Below, in pieces: positions 17,886 to 27,503 of a stretch of DNA of 64,000 bases. How positions within the stretch are numbered: the first letter of the stretch is position 1; each line of letters opens with the position of its first letter. The notes beneath the pieces were generated by a model. The model did not search any database and was not told where the DNA came from. It saw only the letters and a list, made by a program, of their open reading frames with translations. The translations under genes were made by a program, and so were the position numbers. This stretch comes from Puniceibacterium sediminis. GTDB taxonomy: Bacteria; Pseudomonadota; Alphaproteobacteria; Rhodobacterales; Rhodobacteraceae. The stretch spans positions 166,210-230,209 of the forward strand of contig NZ_FZNN01000006.1 in NCBI RefSeq assembly GCF_900188035.1, given 5' to 3'.

Positions 17886-18752
17886 ATGGCCACCGGCACC
17901 CAGATCCGCACCTATTTCGAAGGCCAGTGGCACGATGGTGATATACCGGTGATCCGGGGCGCGGATCACGGTGCCTGGCTTGGCTCCAACGTCTTTGATG
18001 GCGCGCGGTATGTACACGGGCTGGCACCGGACCTTCTTGCTCATTGCGCACGCGTCAACCGCTCGGCCGAGGCATTGATGGTCACCCCCACGGTCCAGCC
18101 CGAGGATATGGTGAAAATCGTCTGGGACGGCCTGGCCGCCCACCCCAAGGACGCCGCCGTCTATATCCGCCCGATGTACTGGGCGCTGGACGGGGACAGC
18201 ACTGCGATCGTGCCGAAACCCGGCGGCGACACCGGATTTGCCATCTGCCTGGAAGCCATCCCCATGGCACCTGACAGCGCCTCGACCACGCTGACCCGCA
18301 CCCGGTTTCGCCGTCCGGTGATGGAGGACGCCGTAGTCAACGCCAAGGCCGCCTGCCTCTATCCCAACAACGCCCGCATGCTGGCCGAGGCGCGCGCCAA
18401 GGGCTTCGGCAACGCGCTGGTCGCCGATGCGATGGGCAACGTCGCGGAATCCGCCACCGCGAACGTGTTCATGGTCAAGGACGGAACTGTACTGACCCCG
18501 ATCCCGAATGGCACCTTCCTGTCCGGCATCACCCGGGCACGCCATATCAGCAACCTGCGCGCTGACGGGGCCGATGTGGTCGAAACAGTCCTCACCTTTG
18601 ATGACTTTCATGCCGCCGACGAAATCTTTCTGTCCGGCAACATGAACAAGGTGACCCCGGTCACCGCTTTTGACGACACCCAGTACCAGGTCGGCCCGGT
18701 CACGCGACATGTGCGAGAGCTTTACTGGGAATGGGCGCGATCCGAAGGATGA
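17886..18752 (+). CDS. ilvE: Branched-chain amino acid aminotransferase (class IV, IlvE-like)
   Basis: PLP-dependent class IV (fold III) aminotransferase of 288 residues, interconverting branched-chain amino acids and 2-oxo acids. Features: GSNVFDGARYV near residue 35, the RPMYWALDGDS substrate region near 100, the PLP lysine in VNAKAACLYPNNARML near 157, and the cofactor-binding ESATANVFMVKDGTVLTP plus LSGITRARH near 220. The aminodeoxychorismate lyase and D-amino acid transaminase relatives share this fold, so substrate preference is inferred. A GGAGAGCCCCC leader precedes the ATG. Confidence 0.87.
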   Translation: MATGTQIRTYFEGQWHDGDIPVIRGADHGAWLGSNVFDGARYVHGLAPDLLAHCARVNRSAEALMVTPTVQPEDMVKIVWDGLAAHPKDAAVYIRPMYWALDGDSTAIVPKPGGDTGFAICLEAIPMAPDSASTTLTRTRFRRPVMEDAVVNAKAACLYPNNARMLAEARAKGFGNALVADAMGNVAESATANVFMVKDGTVLTPIPNGTFLSGITRARHISNLRADGADVVETVLTFDDFHAADEIFLSGNMNKVTPVTAFDDTQYQVGPVTRHVRELYWEWARSEG

Positions 18753-19051
18753 GTACGGCGCTGCCCGCCTGACTAAATATCAGGCCCTATCAAGTACAAG
18801 ATACGATCTGGCCCCCCGGGCATAAGCCACCTCATCAACCTCAAGACCCACCAATATGCTGATAAATCATAATAATAACAGGATAATGGCTACCTGCGGA
18901 CAGTCAATTAAGGCGCAAATCGAGTGAAAATTCAGTTTGATTGATCCATGTCATAAACAAATCGTTTAGCTTTTCAGCCGTATCTTCCGACATCCCTGAG
19001 TTTCACGCAGGCCAAGGTTTTGAACCTTGGCAAAGTGGCGGAGAGTGTTTG

Positions 19052-19654
19052 ATGAAAAGCTTTATCCTGACAATTTTGACATCGCTTATGTTCGCCACCA
19101 GTTCGGGGGCCGTTATTCTTTCATTCGATGATGTGCCCGGCGGCAGCATTCAGAATGGCGACGGAAATATGCCTACGTATCAGGGCTATGTTTTTTCCTA
19201 TACACTCGACTGGGTCGATCTTGAGGGGAGCGTCTGGAAGTATGGCGCGCACAGCGGTGACTTTGCGATCCTTAACAACAACGCCGGCATCGGAAGCGTC
19301 ATGGCCGATGACAACTCGGATTTTACCTTTGAAGGTCTTTGGGCAAAGATGTGGTATACCCCCAAGGAAAGCGGTGATTATGCAACGCTGTCTGGCACGC
19401 TGGAAGGCTATAACGACGGGAACTTGATCTGGTCCATCAGCACCGTTTTGAACGGCAGCTACCAATATTTCGTGGCACAGGAAGGTCCGATAGATGACCT
19501 TCGACTTGGGTTCGGGAATTATTTTCTTGTGGATGATCTGGAGCTGAAAGAATATTCACCGCCCGTGCCAGTGCCAGTGCCTGCGGGATTACCTCTTATG
19601 TTAGGCGGGCTTGGCATGATTGCGTTACTCAGGTTCAGACCGCGAACTTCATAG
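19052..19654 (+). CDS. Exported protein with VPLPA/PEP-CTERM-like sorting signal
   Basis: A 200-residue protein with an N-terminal signal peptide (MKSFILTILTSLMFATSSGA), a beta-rich body of about 150 residues (VILSFDDVPGGSIQNGDGNM... VDDLELKEY) that I cannot assign, and a C-terminal VPVPAGLPLMLGGLGMIALL followed by RFRPRTS. This tail has the proline-motif, hydrophobic helix and basic end of VPLPA/PEP-CTERM sorting signals. I chose the ATG at 19052 because GGAGAG precedes it and the signal peptide starts there. The local base composition (many AT-rich codons) is lower in GC than its neighbours, which fits an accessory surface protein. Confidence 0.78.
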   Translation: MKSFILTILTSLMFATSSGAVILSFDDVPGGSIQNGDGNMPTYQGYVFSYTLDWVDLEGSVWKYGAHSGDFAILNNNAGIGSVMADDNSDFTFEGLWAKMWYTPKESGDYATLSGTLEGYNDGNLIWSISTVLNGSYQYFVAQEGPIDDLRLGFGNYFLVDDLELKEYSPPVPVPVPAGLPLMLGGLGMIALLRFRPRTS

Positions 19655-19860
19655 TTCTGCAGTGAGAAAAATATTTTCAGCGGCTTGAACGGCCCCGGTC
19701 ACTGACGCTTGACCTGGGCAATTTGCCAGATCAACATCATTGCCCAACGCGAAGGGGTTTCTGCTTTCGCGGTATCAGGCTGTCACGGATTGCAGTACAA
19801 TGCTCCGTGGTTGCCAGCAACATGCACCTGCGCCATGATCCCCTGCGAAGGAGACTCCCG

Positions 19861-20316
19861 ATGCGCAAGTTCCTCGTCGTGCTGGATGACAGCCGCGAAT
19901 GTCTTAACGCGATGCGGTTCGCCGCCATGCGCGCCGCCAAGACCGGCGGCGGGGTGGCGATCCTTTCCGTGATCCCGCCGGATGACTTCAATCACTGGAT
20001 CGGCGTCGGCGACATCATGCGCGAAGAGGCGCGCGAACGCATCGTCGCGCATTTCGAGGTTTTCGCCAAATGGATGCGCGACAAGCAGGGCGTCGACCCC
20101 GAACTGGTCATCCGCGAAGGCGAGCCGGTGCAAGAGATCATTGAACAGGTCAAGGACGACCCAGATATCGGGGTCCTCGTCCTTGGTGCCGGAACCGACA
20201 AGAAGGGACCGGGCCCACTTGTCTCCCAGCTTAGCCGGAGCTCGGGCAGCCTGCCCATCCCGATCACCATCGTGCCCGGCGATATGTCCAAGGAACGGCT
20301 GGAAGCGATCACCTGA
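19861..20316 (+). CDS. Universal stress protein (UspA family)
   Basis: A 151-residue single-domain USP. The first strand is MRKFLVVLDDSRECLNAMRF; the ATP-binding loop region appears as DIGVLVLGAGTDKKGPGPLV followed by PIPITIVPGDM. The G-2x-G-9x-G(S/T) pattern is only partly matched (LGAGTDKKG...), so nucleotide binding is uncertain. The ATG at 19861 follows a GAAGGAGACTCCCG ribosome site. It lies 110 bases upstream of nfuA on the same strand. Confidence 0.87.
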   Translation: MRKFLVVLDDSRECLNAMRFAAMRAAKTGGGVAILSVIPPDDFNHWIGVGDIMREEARERIVAHFEVFAKWMRDKQGVDPELVIREGEPVQEIIEQVKDDPDIGVLVLGAGTDKKGPGPLVSQLSRSSGSLPIPITIVPGDMSKERLEAIT

Positions 20317-20425
20317 TCCACCAGCCCAAACGCTCCGGCCGGTAATCAGTTTAGAATTGTTCCAAACCTTGACGCAGCCCCGCCGCAGGCGCATATAGTA
20401 GGCAATCCAGAAAGGAACGGCACAG

Positions 20426-20992
20426 ATGTTCATTCAGACCGAATCCACACCGAATCCGGCAACTCTCAAATTCCTGCCCGGCCAGACCGTTCTGGACATG
20501 GGCACCGCTGATTTCCCAAGCGCCGAGGGCGCTGCCGCCTCCCCTCTTGCCACCCGCCTTTTCACTGTGACCGGGGTCAAGGGCGTGTTCTTTGGCAACG
20601 ATTTCGTCACTGTGACCAAAGCCGAAGAGACTGACTGGGACCACGTCAAACCAGCGATCCTTGGTGCCATCATGGAGCATTTCCAGTCCGGTCAGCCGGT
20701 CATGGCAGATGATGCCCAGCAGGCAGGCAGCGGTCATGCCGCACATGACGGCGCGGATTCCGAAATTGTCGGCCAGATCAAGGAACTGCTCGACAGCCGT
20801 GTCCGTCCGGCCGTTGCTCAGGATGGCGGCGACATCACCTTCCACGGCTTTGACCGCGGTGTGGTCTATCTGCACATGCAGGGCGCTTGCGCCGGCTGCC
20901 CCTCTTCGACCCTGACGCTGAAGATGGGGATTGAAAATCTGCTGCGCCACTACATCCCCGAGGTCACCGAAGTGCGCCCTGTCGCCGTCTGA
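20426..20992 (+). CDS. nfuA: NifU family Fe-S scaffold/carrier (NfuA type)
   Basis: A 188-residue Fe-S cluster carrier. The N-terminal Nfu domain opens MFIQTESTPNPATLKFLPG, typical of the alphaproteobacterial and mitochondrial NFU1 type. The C-terminal NifU domain at about 110-185 has the cluster-ligating CxxC in MQGACAGCPSSTLTLKMGIE. It hands [4Fe-4S] clusters to target enzymes. rimI starts 12 bases downstream, suggesting one transcript. Confidence 0.93.
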   Translation: MFIQTESTPNPATLKFLPGQTVLDMGTADFPSAEGAAASPLATRLFTVTGVKGVFFGNDFVTVTKAEETDWDHVKPAILGAIMEHFQSGQPVMADDAQQAGSGHAAHDGADSEIVGQIKELLDSRVRPAVAQDGGDITFHGFDRGVVYLHMQGACAGCPSSTLTLKMGIENLLRHYIPEVTEVRPVAV

Positions 20993-21003
20993 GGCCGCCA
21001 GTT

Positions 21004-21462
21004 GTGAATGATAGCTTGGGCGCGCGGGGCAATCCCGCCGCCTTGGCCGCGCTGCAATCGCGCGCCTATCGCGACATGTCCCCATGGTCGGCCCGTGATT
21101 TCGCCGACCTGCTGGACCATCCCACCGCTCTCCTGACCGCTCAGCCCCATGCATTTTGTTTGGGACGTATAATCGTGGACGAAGCAGAGATCCTTGCGCT
21201 GGCCACCGACCCGGCCCATCAGCGCCAAGGACTGGCCTCGGGCATCCTCCTCTCCTTTCTGCAAGCGGCCGCCGGGCGCGGTGCGGTGACTGTCTTTCTT
21301 GAAGTCGCCGCCACCAACGTCGCCGCACTGGCTTTTTATCGAAAACACGGGTTTGATCAGTCCGGGCTGCGCAAGGGCTACTACCCACAGCCAGACGGCA
21401 GCCGCACCGACGCCCTGCTCATGTCGCGCGCACTGACCCAAGGTCACGGCCCCAACTCCTGA
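21004..21462 (+). CDS. rimI: GNAT N-acetyltransferase, RimI-like
   Basis: A 152-residue GNAT acetyltransferase resembling RimI, the enzyme that acetylates the alpha-amino group of ribosomal protein S18. It shows the W-containing N-terminus (YRDMSPWSARDFADLLDH), the acetyl-CoA loop EILALATDPAHQRQGLASGI near residue 60-80, and the NVAALAFYRKHGFDQSGLRK motif B near 105-125. The start is a GTG at 21004, 12 bases after nfuA. S18 specificity is inferred from similarity only; it could be another protein acetyltransferase. Confidence 0.8.
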   Translation: MNDSLGARGNPAALAALQSRAYRDMSPWSARDFADLLDHPTALLTAQPHAFCLGRIIVDEAEILALATDPAHQRQGLASGILLSFLQAAAGRGAVTVFLEVAATNVAALAFYRKHGFDQSGLRKGYYPQPDGSRTDALLMSRALTQGHGPNS

Positions 21463-21492
21463 CATCGCCCCTTGCTGCAATGCAAAAAGCTG

Positions 21493-21522
21493 TTGACCCT
21501 CCCGTGCGGAAACGGCCTTAAT
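21493..21522 (+). promoter_or_regulatory. Candidate sigma-70 promoter of the BMP transporter operon
   Basis: TTGACC at 21493-21498 and CTTAAT at 21517-21522, 18 bases apart, lie about 75 bases before the BMP gene in an otherwise GC-rich spacer. The boxes are only approximate matches. Confidence 0.3.
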
Positions 21523-21598
21523 TGTACCTGATCTGCTTTGATCCACCGAACGCGGCCCGGGTGCGCCCGCCGCGTCATTAACCATCTGGGAGCGACCT

Positions 21599-22603
21599 AT
21601 GACCCTCATGCAGAAATTCCTCGGCGCGGCCGCAACGCTGGCCCTGACGTCCGGGGCTGCCCTTGCCGACCCCGCGCTCATCTACGACCTTGGCGGGAAG
21701 TTCGACAAATCCTTTAACGAGGCCGCGTTCAACGGTGCCACCAAATGGGCCGAAGAAACCGGCGGTTCCTTCAAGGATATCGAACTTCAGTCCGAAGCGC
21801 AGCGCGAGCAGGCCCTGCGCCGCTTTGCCGAAGCCGGCTTCAATCCGGTTGTGACCACCGGCTTTTCCATGTCCACACCGATCGCATCCGTCGCCGCAGA
21901 TTATCCCGACACCAAGTTCGTGACCATCGACGGCTATGTTGATCCGGCTGAGCACCCGAACGTCCTGTCGATCCTCTTTGCCGAACATGAGGGCAGCTAC
22001 CTTGTCGGTATGCTGGCCGCGATGGCGTCGAAATCAGGCACAGTCAGCTTTGTTGGCGGCATGGACATTCCGCTGATCCGCAAATTCGCCTGTGGCTATG
22101 CCCAGGGCGTGAAGGCCGTGAACCCCGACGCCACCGTGATTTCCAACATGACCGGCACGACGCCTGCCGCCTGGAACGACCCCGTCAAGGGTTCGGAGCT
22201 GACCAAGGCACAGATTTCGCAAGGCTCTGACGTCGTGTTCGCAGCTGCCGGCGGAACCGGGCTTGGCGTGCTTCAGACCGCTGCTGACGAAGGCATCCTG
22301 TCCATCGGCGTCGATTCCAACCAGAACTACCTGTTTCCGGGCAAGGTCCTGACTTCGATGCTTAAGCGCGTCGATGTCGCCACAGCCGAGGCGATGGCCG
22401 CCGGTGCGGATCTGGAAACCGGCGTCAAGGCGCTGGGACTTGCAGAGGATGGCGTCGGCTATGCGCTTGACGACAACAATGCTTCGCTGATCTCTGACGA
22501 CATGAAAGCCGCGGTCGAAGACGCCAAGGCCAAGATCATCGCAGGTGAAATCTCGGTTCACGACTACTCCTCCGACGACAGCTGCCCGGCGATCAGCTTC
22601 TGA
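21599..22603 (+). CDS. BMP family ABC transporter substrate-binding protein
   Basis: A 334-residue periplasmic binding protein of the BMP (Med/PnrA-like) family, which usually bind purine nucleosides. A signal peptide (cleavage after ALA near residue 23) is followed by the family opening ALIYDLGGKFDKSFNEAAFNG, the FGMS-like VVTTGFSMSTPIASVAADY, FVGGMDIPLIRKFACGYAQG near 145 and SIGVDSNQNYLFPGKVLTSM near 240. It is the first gene of a four-gene importer (ATPase and two permeases follow). A strong hairpin separates it from the ATPase gene, which fits excess expression of the binding protein. Confidence 0.93.
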   Translation: MTLMQKFLGAAATLALTSGAALADPALIYDLGGKFDKSFNEAAFNGATKWAEETGGSFKDIELQSEAQREQALRRFAEAGFNPVVTTGFSMSTPIASVAADYPDTKFVTIDGYVDPAEHPNVLSILFAEHEGSYLVGMLAAMASKSGTVSFVGGMDIPLIRKFACGYAQGVKAVNPDATVISNMTGTTPAAWNDPVKGSELTKAQISQGSDVVFAAAGGTGLGVLQTAADEGILSIGVDSNQNYLFPGKVLTSMLKRVDVATAEAMAAGADLETGVKALGLAEDGVGYALDDNNASLISDDMKAAVEDAKAKIIAGEISVHDYSSDDSCPAISF

Positions 22604-22634
22604 TCTTACGTACCCCTTCGGGGTGACAGACACA

Positions 22635-22667
22635 GACAGGGCCGCGCACCCACAGCGCGGCCCTGTC
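22635..22667 (+). promoter_or_regulatory. Intercistronic hairpin between BMP binding-protein and ABC ATPase genes
   Basis: A perfect 13-bp inverted repeat (GACAGGGCCGCGC / GCGCGGCCCTGTC) with a 7-base loop in the 91-base gap, preceded by a small ACCCC-TTC-GGGGT hairpin at 22612-22624. There is no U-run. Such hairpins commonly protect the upstream cistron's mRNA or attenuate readthrough, giving more binding protein than ATPase. Confidence 0.65.
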
Positions 22668-22694
22668 CCCTTCCGACACACAGGTAAGCACCGC

Positions 22695-24260
22695 ATGACC
22701 GACCCCGTCCCCGCGATCGAGCTCAAAGGCATATCCAAGGCCTTCGGCCCGGTGCAGGCAAACAAAGATATCTCGATCCGCGTAATGCCCGGCACGATCC
22801 ACGGCATCATCGGGGAAAACGGCGCGGGCAAGTCGACCCTGATGTCGATCCTTTACGGCTTCTACAAGGCCGACGCGGGCGAAGTGTTCATCTCTGGCAA
22901 AAAGACCGAGATCCCCGACAGTCAGGCCGCCATCAGCGCCGGTATCGGCATGGTCTTTCAGCACTTCAAGCTGGTGCAGAATTTCACAGTTCTGGAAAAC
23001 GTCATCCTTGGGGCCGAGGACGGTGGCCTGCTGCGCCCCAGTCTGGCCAAGGCGCGTGGCACACTGAAGAAACTGGCCGAAGAATACGAACTTTCGGTTG
23101 ACCCTGATGCGCTGGTTGAAAACCTGTCCGTTGGCCACCAGCAGCGGGTCGAGATCCTCAAGGCGCTGTACCGGCAGGCCGATATCCTGATCCTGGACGA
23201 ACCGACAGGCGTGCTGACTCCGGCCGAGGCCGACCACCTGTTCCGCATCCTTGACAACCTGCGGGCCGAGGGTAAGACGATCATCCTGATCACCCACAAA
23301 CTGCGCGAAATCATGGAGATTACCGACACGGTTTCGGTGATGCGCCGCGGCAAAATGACGGCGACGGTCAAGACGTCAGAAACATCCCCCGAGGATCTTG
23401 CCGAACTGATGGTAGGCCGCAAGGTCCTGCTCCGGGTCGACAAGACGCCCGCTAAACCCGGTGCCAAGCTGCTCGAAGTCACCGACCTCCACCTCTGGGA
23501 CGAAAACGGAGTTGAGCGCCTCAAGGGCGTATCACTTGACCTGCGGGCGGGCGAGGTGCTTGGCCTTGCCGGGGTCTCGGGCAACGGCCAGTCCGAACTG
23601 CTCGAAGTGCTGGGCGGTTACGCCACCGCAACCGGCAGCGTCCGCGTCAATGGCAAGGAGATTGCTCTATCCGGCAGGGACTGCACAGGTCAGGCCCGTC
23701 GCGCCATCGGCATCGGCCATGTCCCCGAAGACCGCCAGCACGAGGGGCTGATCCTGCCCTACACCGCCTGGGAGAACGCCTGTTTCGGCTACCACCGCGA
23801 CCCGTCCTACCAGTCCGGCATCCTGATGAACAACGCCGCAATCCGCGAAGATGCCAAGGGCAAGATGGAGCGGTTCGACGTCCGCCCTCCTAACCCGAAC
23901 CTCGCTGCCCGCAACTTTTCCGGCGGCAACCAGCAGAAGATCGTCCTCGCCCGCGAGATCGAGCGCAATCCCGACATCCTGCTGATTGGCCAGCCCACCC
24001 GGGGCGTGGACATCGGCGCCATCGAATTCATCCATCAGCAAATCATCCGCCTGCGCGACGAAGGCAAGGCTATCCTCCTCGTCTCGGTAGAACTGGACGA
24101 GATCTTTTCGCTTTCGGACCGTATCGCAGTCATGTTTGACGGTCAGATCATGGGGGTCCGCGACGCCGCCAAGACGGATCAGCGCGAGTTGGGTCTGATG
24201 ATGGCCGGGATCACCGGTGACGGCACCACGGACGCCGCCAAGGCTGCACAGCATGGCTGA
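22695..24260 (+). CDS. ABC transporter ATP-binding protein, tandem domains (nucleoside type)
   Basis: A 521-residue protein with two ABC domains, as in ribose/nucleoside importers (RbsA/NupO-like). Domain 1: Walker [17 protein letters not shown] near residue 38, signature [17 protein letters not shown] near 145, Walker [12 protein letters not shown] near 168. Domain 2: [16 protein letters not shown] near 295 (a degenerate Walker A, normal for these proteins), signature [17 protein letters not shown] near 408, and [17 protein letters not shown] near 430, where the Walker B Asp is Gly-Gln, also usual in this class. The ATG at 22695 was chosen because ABC similarity starts immediately after it. 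Confidence 0.93.
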   Translation: MTDPVPAIELKGISKAFGPVQANKDISIRVMPGTIHGIIGENGAGKSTLMSILYGFYKADAGEVFISGKKTEIPDSQAAISAGIGMVFQHFKLVQNFTVLENVILGAEDGGLLRPSLAKARGTLKKLAEEYELSVDPDALVENLSVGHQQRVEILKALYRQADILILDEPTGVLTPAEADHLFRILDNLRAEGKTIILITHKLREIMEITDTVSVMRRGKMTATVKTSETSPEDLAELMVGRKVLLRVDKTPAKPGAKLLEVTDLHLWDENGVERLKGVSLDLRAGEVLGLAGVSGNGQSELLEVLGGYATATGSVRVNGKEIALSGRDCTGQARRAIGIGHVPEDRQHEGLILPYTAWENACFGYHRDPSYQSGILMNNAAIREDAKGKMERFDVRPPNPNLAARNFSGGNQQKIVLAREIERNPDILLIGQPTRGVDIGAIEFIHQQIIRLRDEGKAILLVSVELDEIFSLSDRIAVMFDGQIMGVRDAAKTDQRELGLMMAGITGDGTTDAAKAAQHG

Positions 24261-24289
24261 TACCCCACACCACAAAAGGCCCACCCTGC

Positions 24290-25396
24290 ATGGATAAGAT
24301 GCCCGCCTGGGCCGACGCATTCCTCGTCCCCCTGATATCACTTATACTGGCCGCGCTGCTGTCGGCGCTGGTGATCCTCGCCATCGGCGAAAGCCCGACC
24401 GAGGCGCTCAAGCTGATGGTCGAGGGCGCGCTCATGCGATCGGCAGGCTGGGGTTACACGCTCTATTACGCGACGAATTTCATCTTCACCGGCCTTGCCG
24501 TATCGGTCGCCTTCCACGCCCGCATGTTCAACATCGGCGGCGAAGGGCAGGCCACGCTGGGTGGCCTTGGCGTTGCACTGGTGTGCCTTTACCTGCCCTG
24601 GCCGCACTGGTCTCTGGCGCTGATAGGTGCGTCTCTTGGCGCTGCGGCCTTTGGCGCGCTCTGGGCGCTGATCCCGGCCTGGCTTCAGGCCAAGCGCGGC
24701 AGCCATATCGTGATCACCACGATCATGTTCAACTTCATCGCGGCGGCCTTGCTGAACTATGTCCTCGTGAACCTGCTCAAACCCGCAGGCGCCATGGACC
24801 CCGCTAGTGCGACCTTCCCTGACGCAACGCACCTTCCCACCTTCCAGCAGATGTTCTCGACTGCAGATAACCCACTCTTCCGCGGCGCCCCGGCGAATAT
24901 CTCATTCTTTCTTGCGCTGATCGCCTGCGTCGCCGTCTGGCTGCTGATCTGGCGCACCCGGCTGGGATACGAGATCCGCGCCCTCGGCCATTCCGAATCC
25001 GCCGCGCGCTATGCCGGCATTTCGCCGGTTCGCATCATCGTCATCGCCATGCTGATTTCCGGCGGTCTGTCGGGTTTGATGGCGGTCAACACCACGATGG
25101 GTGAATCCGAACGCCTGCTGATGAACGCCACAGAAGGCGCGGGCTTTATCGGCATCGCCGTCGCGCTGATGGGACGCAACCACCCCTTTGGCGTCTTGCT
25201 CGCTGCCCTTCTGTTCGGCTTTCTGTACCAAGGCGGCGCGGAATTGGCGCTCTGGACCAGCATCCCGCGGGAGTTGATCGTGGTCATCCAGGCGCTGGTG
25301 ATCCTGTTCACCGGCGCGCTCGACAACATGGTGCGGATGCCGCTGGAACGGTTGTTCCTTTTGTTGCGCCGCACACCAAAAGGCCCGGCTGAATGA
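24290..25396 (+). CDS. ABC transporter permease (nucleoside/BMP type), subunit 1
   Basis: A 368-residue inner-membrane permease with about ten hydrophobic segments. It carries the family signatures FNIGGEGQATLGGLG near residue 83, IVITTIMFNFIAAALLNYVL near 140 and the cytoplasmic-loop EIRALGHSESAARYAGIS near 225 that couples to the ATPase. It forms the channel with the following permease and imports the nucleoside-like ligand of the BMP protein. It starts 29 bases after the ATPase gene; an ATG at 24290 follows CCCTGC. Confidence 0.92.
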   Translation: MDKMPAWADAFLVPLISLILAALLSALVILAIGESPTEALKLMVEGALMRSAGWGYTLYYATNFIFTGLAVSVAFHARMFNIGGEGQATLGGLGVALVCLYLPWPHWSLALIGASLGAAAFGALWALIPAWLQAKRGSHIVITTIMFNFIAAALLNYVLVNLLKPAGAMDPASATFPDATHLPTFQQMFSTADNPLFRGAPANISFFLALIACVAVWLLIWRTRLGYEIRALGHSESAARYAGISPVRIIVIAMLISGGLSGLMAVNTTMGESERLLMNATEGAGFIGIAVALMGRNHPFGVLLAALLFGFLYQGGAELALWTSIPRELIVVIQALVILFTGALDNMVRMPLERLFLLLRRTPKGPAE

Positions 25397-25477
25397 CAAA
25401 CCATCTTCGTGCCTTTCTTCCGGGTGCCATCTTCACCCTCACCGCCTTCCGCCTCGCAACTGAACGGAGCTGAGACC

Positions 25478-26443
25478 ATGGACTACCTCACCCTCCTTCA
25501 GGTTCTCGACTCGACCGTGCGACTAGCCACCCCACTGCTGCTCGCCTGCCTTGCCGGGCTGTTCTCTGAACGCGCCGGGATTTTCGACATCGGGCTCGAA
25601 GGCAAGATGCTGATGGCGGCCTTCTTCTCGGCGGCTGTCGCGTCTGTCACCGGGTCGGTCTGGCTGGGCCTGCTGGCCGGGATCGCCAGTTCGATGGTGC
25701 TATCGGGGATCCACGGCCTTGCCTCGATCACCTTCCGGGGCAACCAGTTGATTTCGGGTGTGGCGATCAACTTCCTTGCCGCCGGCCTGACCGTTCTGAT
25801 CGCACAGCATTGGTTTTCCCAAGGCGGTCGCACCCCGTCGCTGATGGGCGGCGGAAGGTTCACCGACATCACCCTGCCCTTTGCAGATGCGCTGTCCGGC
25901 GTGCCGATCCTGGGACCAACCTATGCCGAGCTGATTTCCGGCCACTCGATCCTGGTTTACGTTGCCTTTGCCTGTGTTCCGCTGACCTGGTGGATGCTCT
26001 ACCGCACCCGTTTCGGCCTGCGCCTGCGCGCAGTGGGCGAAGCCCCCGAAGCCGTCGACACAGCCGGCGTGTCTGTCATTGGCCTGCGCTACGCCGCCGT
26101 GGCAATCTGCGGCCTGCTCTGCGGTATCGCCGGGGCCTACCTCGCCACTGGCCTGCAGGCCGGGTTCGTCAAGGATATGACGGCCGGACGTGGCTATATC
26201 GCCCTTGCCGCACTGATCTTTGCCAAGTGGCGGCCATGGTACGCGCTTTCCGCCTGTCTGTTGTTCGGCCTGCTTCAAGCAGTGGCGCTGCGCTACCAGA
26301 ACATCGATCTTGGCGGTTTCATCATTCCAGTGCAGGTCATGGACGCCCTGCCCTATATCCTGACCGTGGTCATCCTCGCCGGTTTTGTCGGCAAGGCGAT
26401 CCCGCCCCGTGCGGGCGGGGAGCCTTATGTGAAAGAACGCTGA
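25478..26443 (+). CDS. ABC transporter permease (nucleoside/BMP type), subunit 2
   Basis: A 321-residue second permease of the importer. Features: LLACLAGLFSERAGIFDIGL near residue 18, GLEGKMLMAAFFSA near 36, FRGNQLISGVAINFLAAGLT near 86 and the coupling loop LRLRAVGEAPEAVDTAGVSV near 188. The ATG at 25478 follows AACGGAGCTGAGACC; the open frame continues upstream through the spacer without similarity. It completes the importer operon; a 10-bp hairpin follows. Confidence 0.92.
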   Translation: MDYLTLLQVLDSTVRLATPLLLACLAGLFSERAGIFDIGLEGKMLMAAFFSAAVASVTGSVWLGLLAGIASSMVLSGIHGLASITFRGNQLISGVAINFLAAGLTVLIAQHWFSQGGRTPSLMGGGRFTDITLPFADALSGVPILGPTYAELISGHSILVYVAFACVPLTWWMLYRTRFGLRLRAVGEAPEAVDTAGVSVIGLRYAAVAICGLLCGIAGAYLATGLQAGFVKDMTAGRGYIALAALIFAKWRPWYALSACLLFGLLQAVALRYQNIDLGGFIIPVQVMDALPYILTVVILAGFVGKAIPPRAGGEPYVKER

Positions 26444-26460
26444 GCTCCCATTCCGGCATC

Positions 26461-26492
26461 CGGTGGCGTCACCTGCCAGGGCGACGCCACCG
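26461..26492 (+). terminator. Hairpin at the end of the nucleoside transporter operon
   Basis: A perfect 10-bp stem (CGGTGGCGTC / GACGCCACCG) with a 12-base loop, 18 bases after the second permease. No U-run follows, so termination strength is uncertain. Confidence 0.5.
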
Positions 26493-26591
26493 TGCAAAAA
26501 CCGCGCGTGTCCAAAGCACAGCGCCCACGAAACTGCACTAAATCCAAGCTGTGTAGTTGCCAATCGTCACCCCCCCGCGCAATGTGGTTCC

Positions 26592-27503
26592 ATGCAGATC
26601 TACCTCCCCATCGCCGAGGTGTCGGTCAATCTCTTCGTCCTTCTCGGTCTGGGAACGATTGTGGGGATGTTGTCCGGAATGTTCGGTGTGGGCGGCGGCT
26701 TTCTGATTACCCCGCTGCTGTTTTTCCTTGGCATTCCCCCGGCGGTCGCCGTGGCCACCGGCGCCAACCAGATTGTCGCCTCATCGATCTCGGCGGTTCT
26801 CGCCCACCTCAAACGCAAGACGGTCGATCTGCGCATGGGTGTTGTCCTGCTGATCGGCGGGTTGTTCGGATCGGGCTTCGGCGTCTACGTCTTCAACATC
26901 CTGCGCGAACTCGGCCAGGTCGATCTGCTCGTGCGGCTCTGTTACGTGCTGTTCCTTGGCATCATTGGCGCGCTGATGTTCGTCGAATCCCTGCGTGCCC
27001 TGCGCAGTTCCAAACGTGGCGCTCCGCCCAAGCGGCGACAGCACGGCTGGGTCCATGGCCTGCCGTTCAAGGTGCGGTTCCGCACTTCGGGTCTCTATAT
27101 CTCGGCTATTCCGCCGCTGGCCGTCGGGTTTTCCGTCGGCATCCTTGCCGCGATCATGGGCGTCGGCGGCGGCTTCATCATGGTTCCGGCAATGATTTAC
27201 CTGCTGGGCATGCCGACCAAGGTGGTCATCGGCACATCCTTGTTCCAGATTATCTTTGTCACCGCATTCACCACGCTGCTGCACGCCACCACCAGCATGA
27301 CTGTCGACATTGTCCTCGCGCTTGCGCTGATCGTCGGCGGGGTGATCGGAGCGCAGTTCGGCACCGTGATCGGAATGCGCATGAAAGCCGAACAGCTGCG
27401 CATCCTGCTGGCGGTGCTTGTCCTTGCAGTGTGTGGCAAGATTGCACTCGAACTCCTGCTGCGCCCGGCCGAAATCTACTCCCTCTCCGCAGGGGGCTTC
27501 TGA
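26592..27503 (+). CDS. TSUP (TauE/SafE) family anion exporter
   Basis: A 303-residue membrane protein with two repeated TSUP halves: LGTIVGMLSGMFGVGGGFLI near residue 20 and AVGFSVGILAAIMGVGGGFI near 178, plus ATGANQIVASSISAVLAH near 55 and GTSLFQIIFVTAFTTLLHA near 215. TSUP proteins export sulfite, sulfoacetate or other small organosulfur/organic anions. The ATG at 26592 is used; upstream frame has no similarity. The stop overlaps the TIGR02186 start (TGATG), and this pairing is a recurrent alphaproteobacterial arrangement, so the two probably act together. Confidence 0.9.
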   Translation: MQIYLPIAEVSVNLFVLLGLGTIVGMLSGMFGVGGGFLITPLLFFLGIPPAVAVATGANQIVASSISAVLAHLKRKTVDLRMGVVLLIGGLFGSGFGVYVFNILRELGQVDLLVRLCYVLFLGIIGALMFVESLRALRSSKRGAPPKRRQHGWVHGLPFKVRFRTSGLYISAIPPLAVGFSVGILAAIMGVGGGFIMVPAMIYLLGMPTKVVIGTSLFQIIFVTAFTTLLHATTSMTVDIVLALALIVGGVIGAQFGTVIGMRMKAEQLRILLAVLVLAVCGKIALELLLRPAEIYSLSAGGF

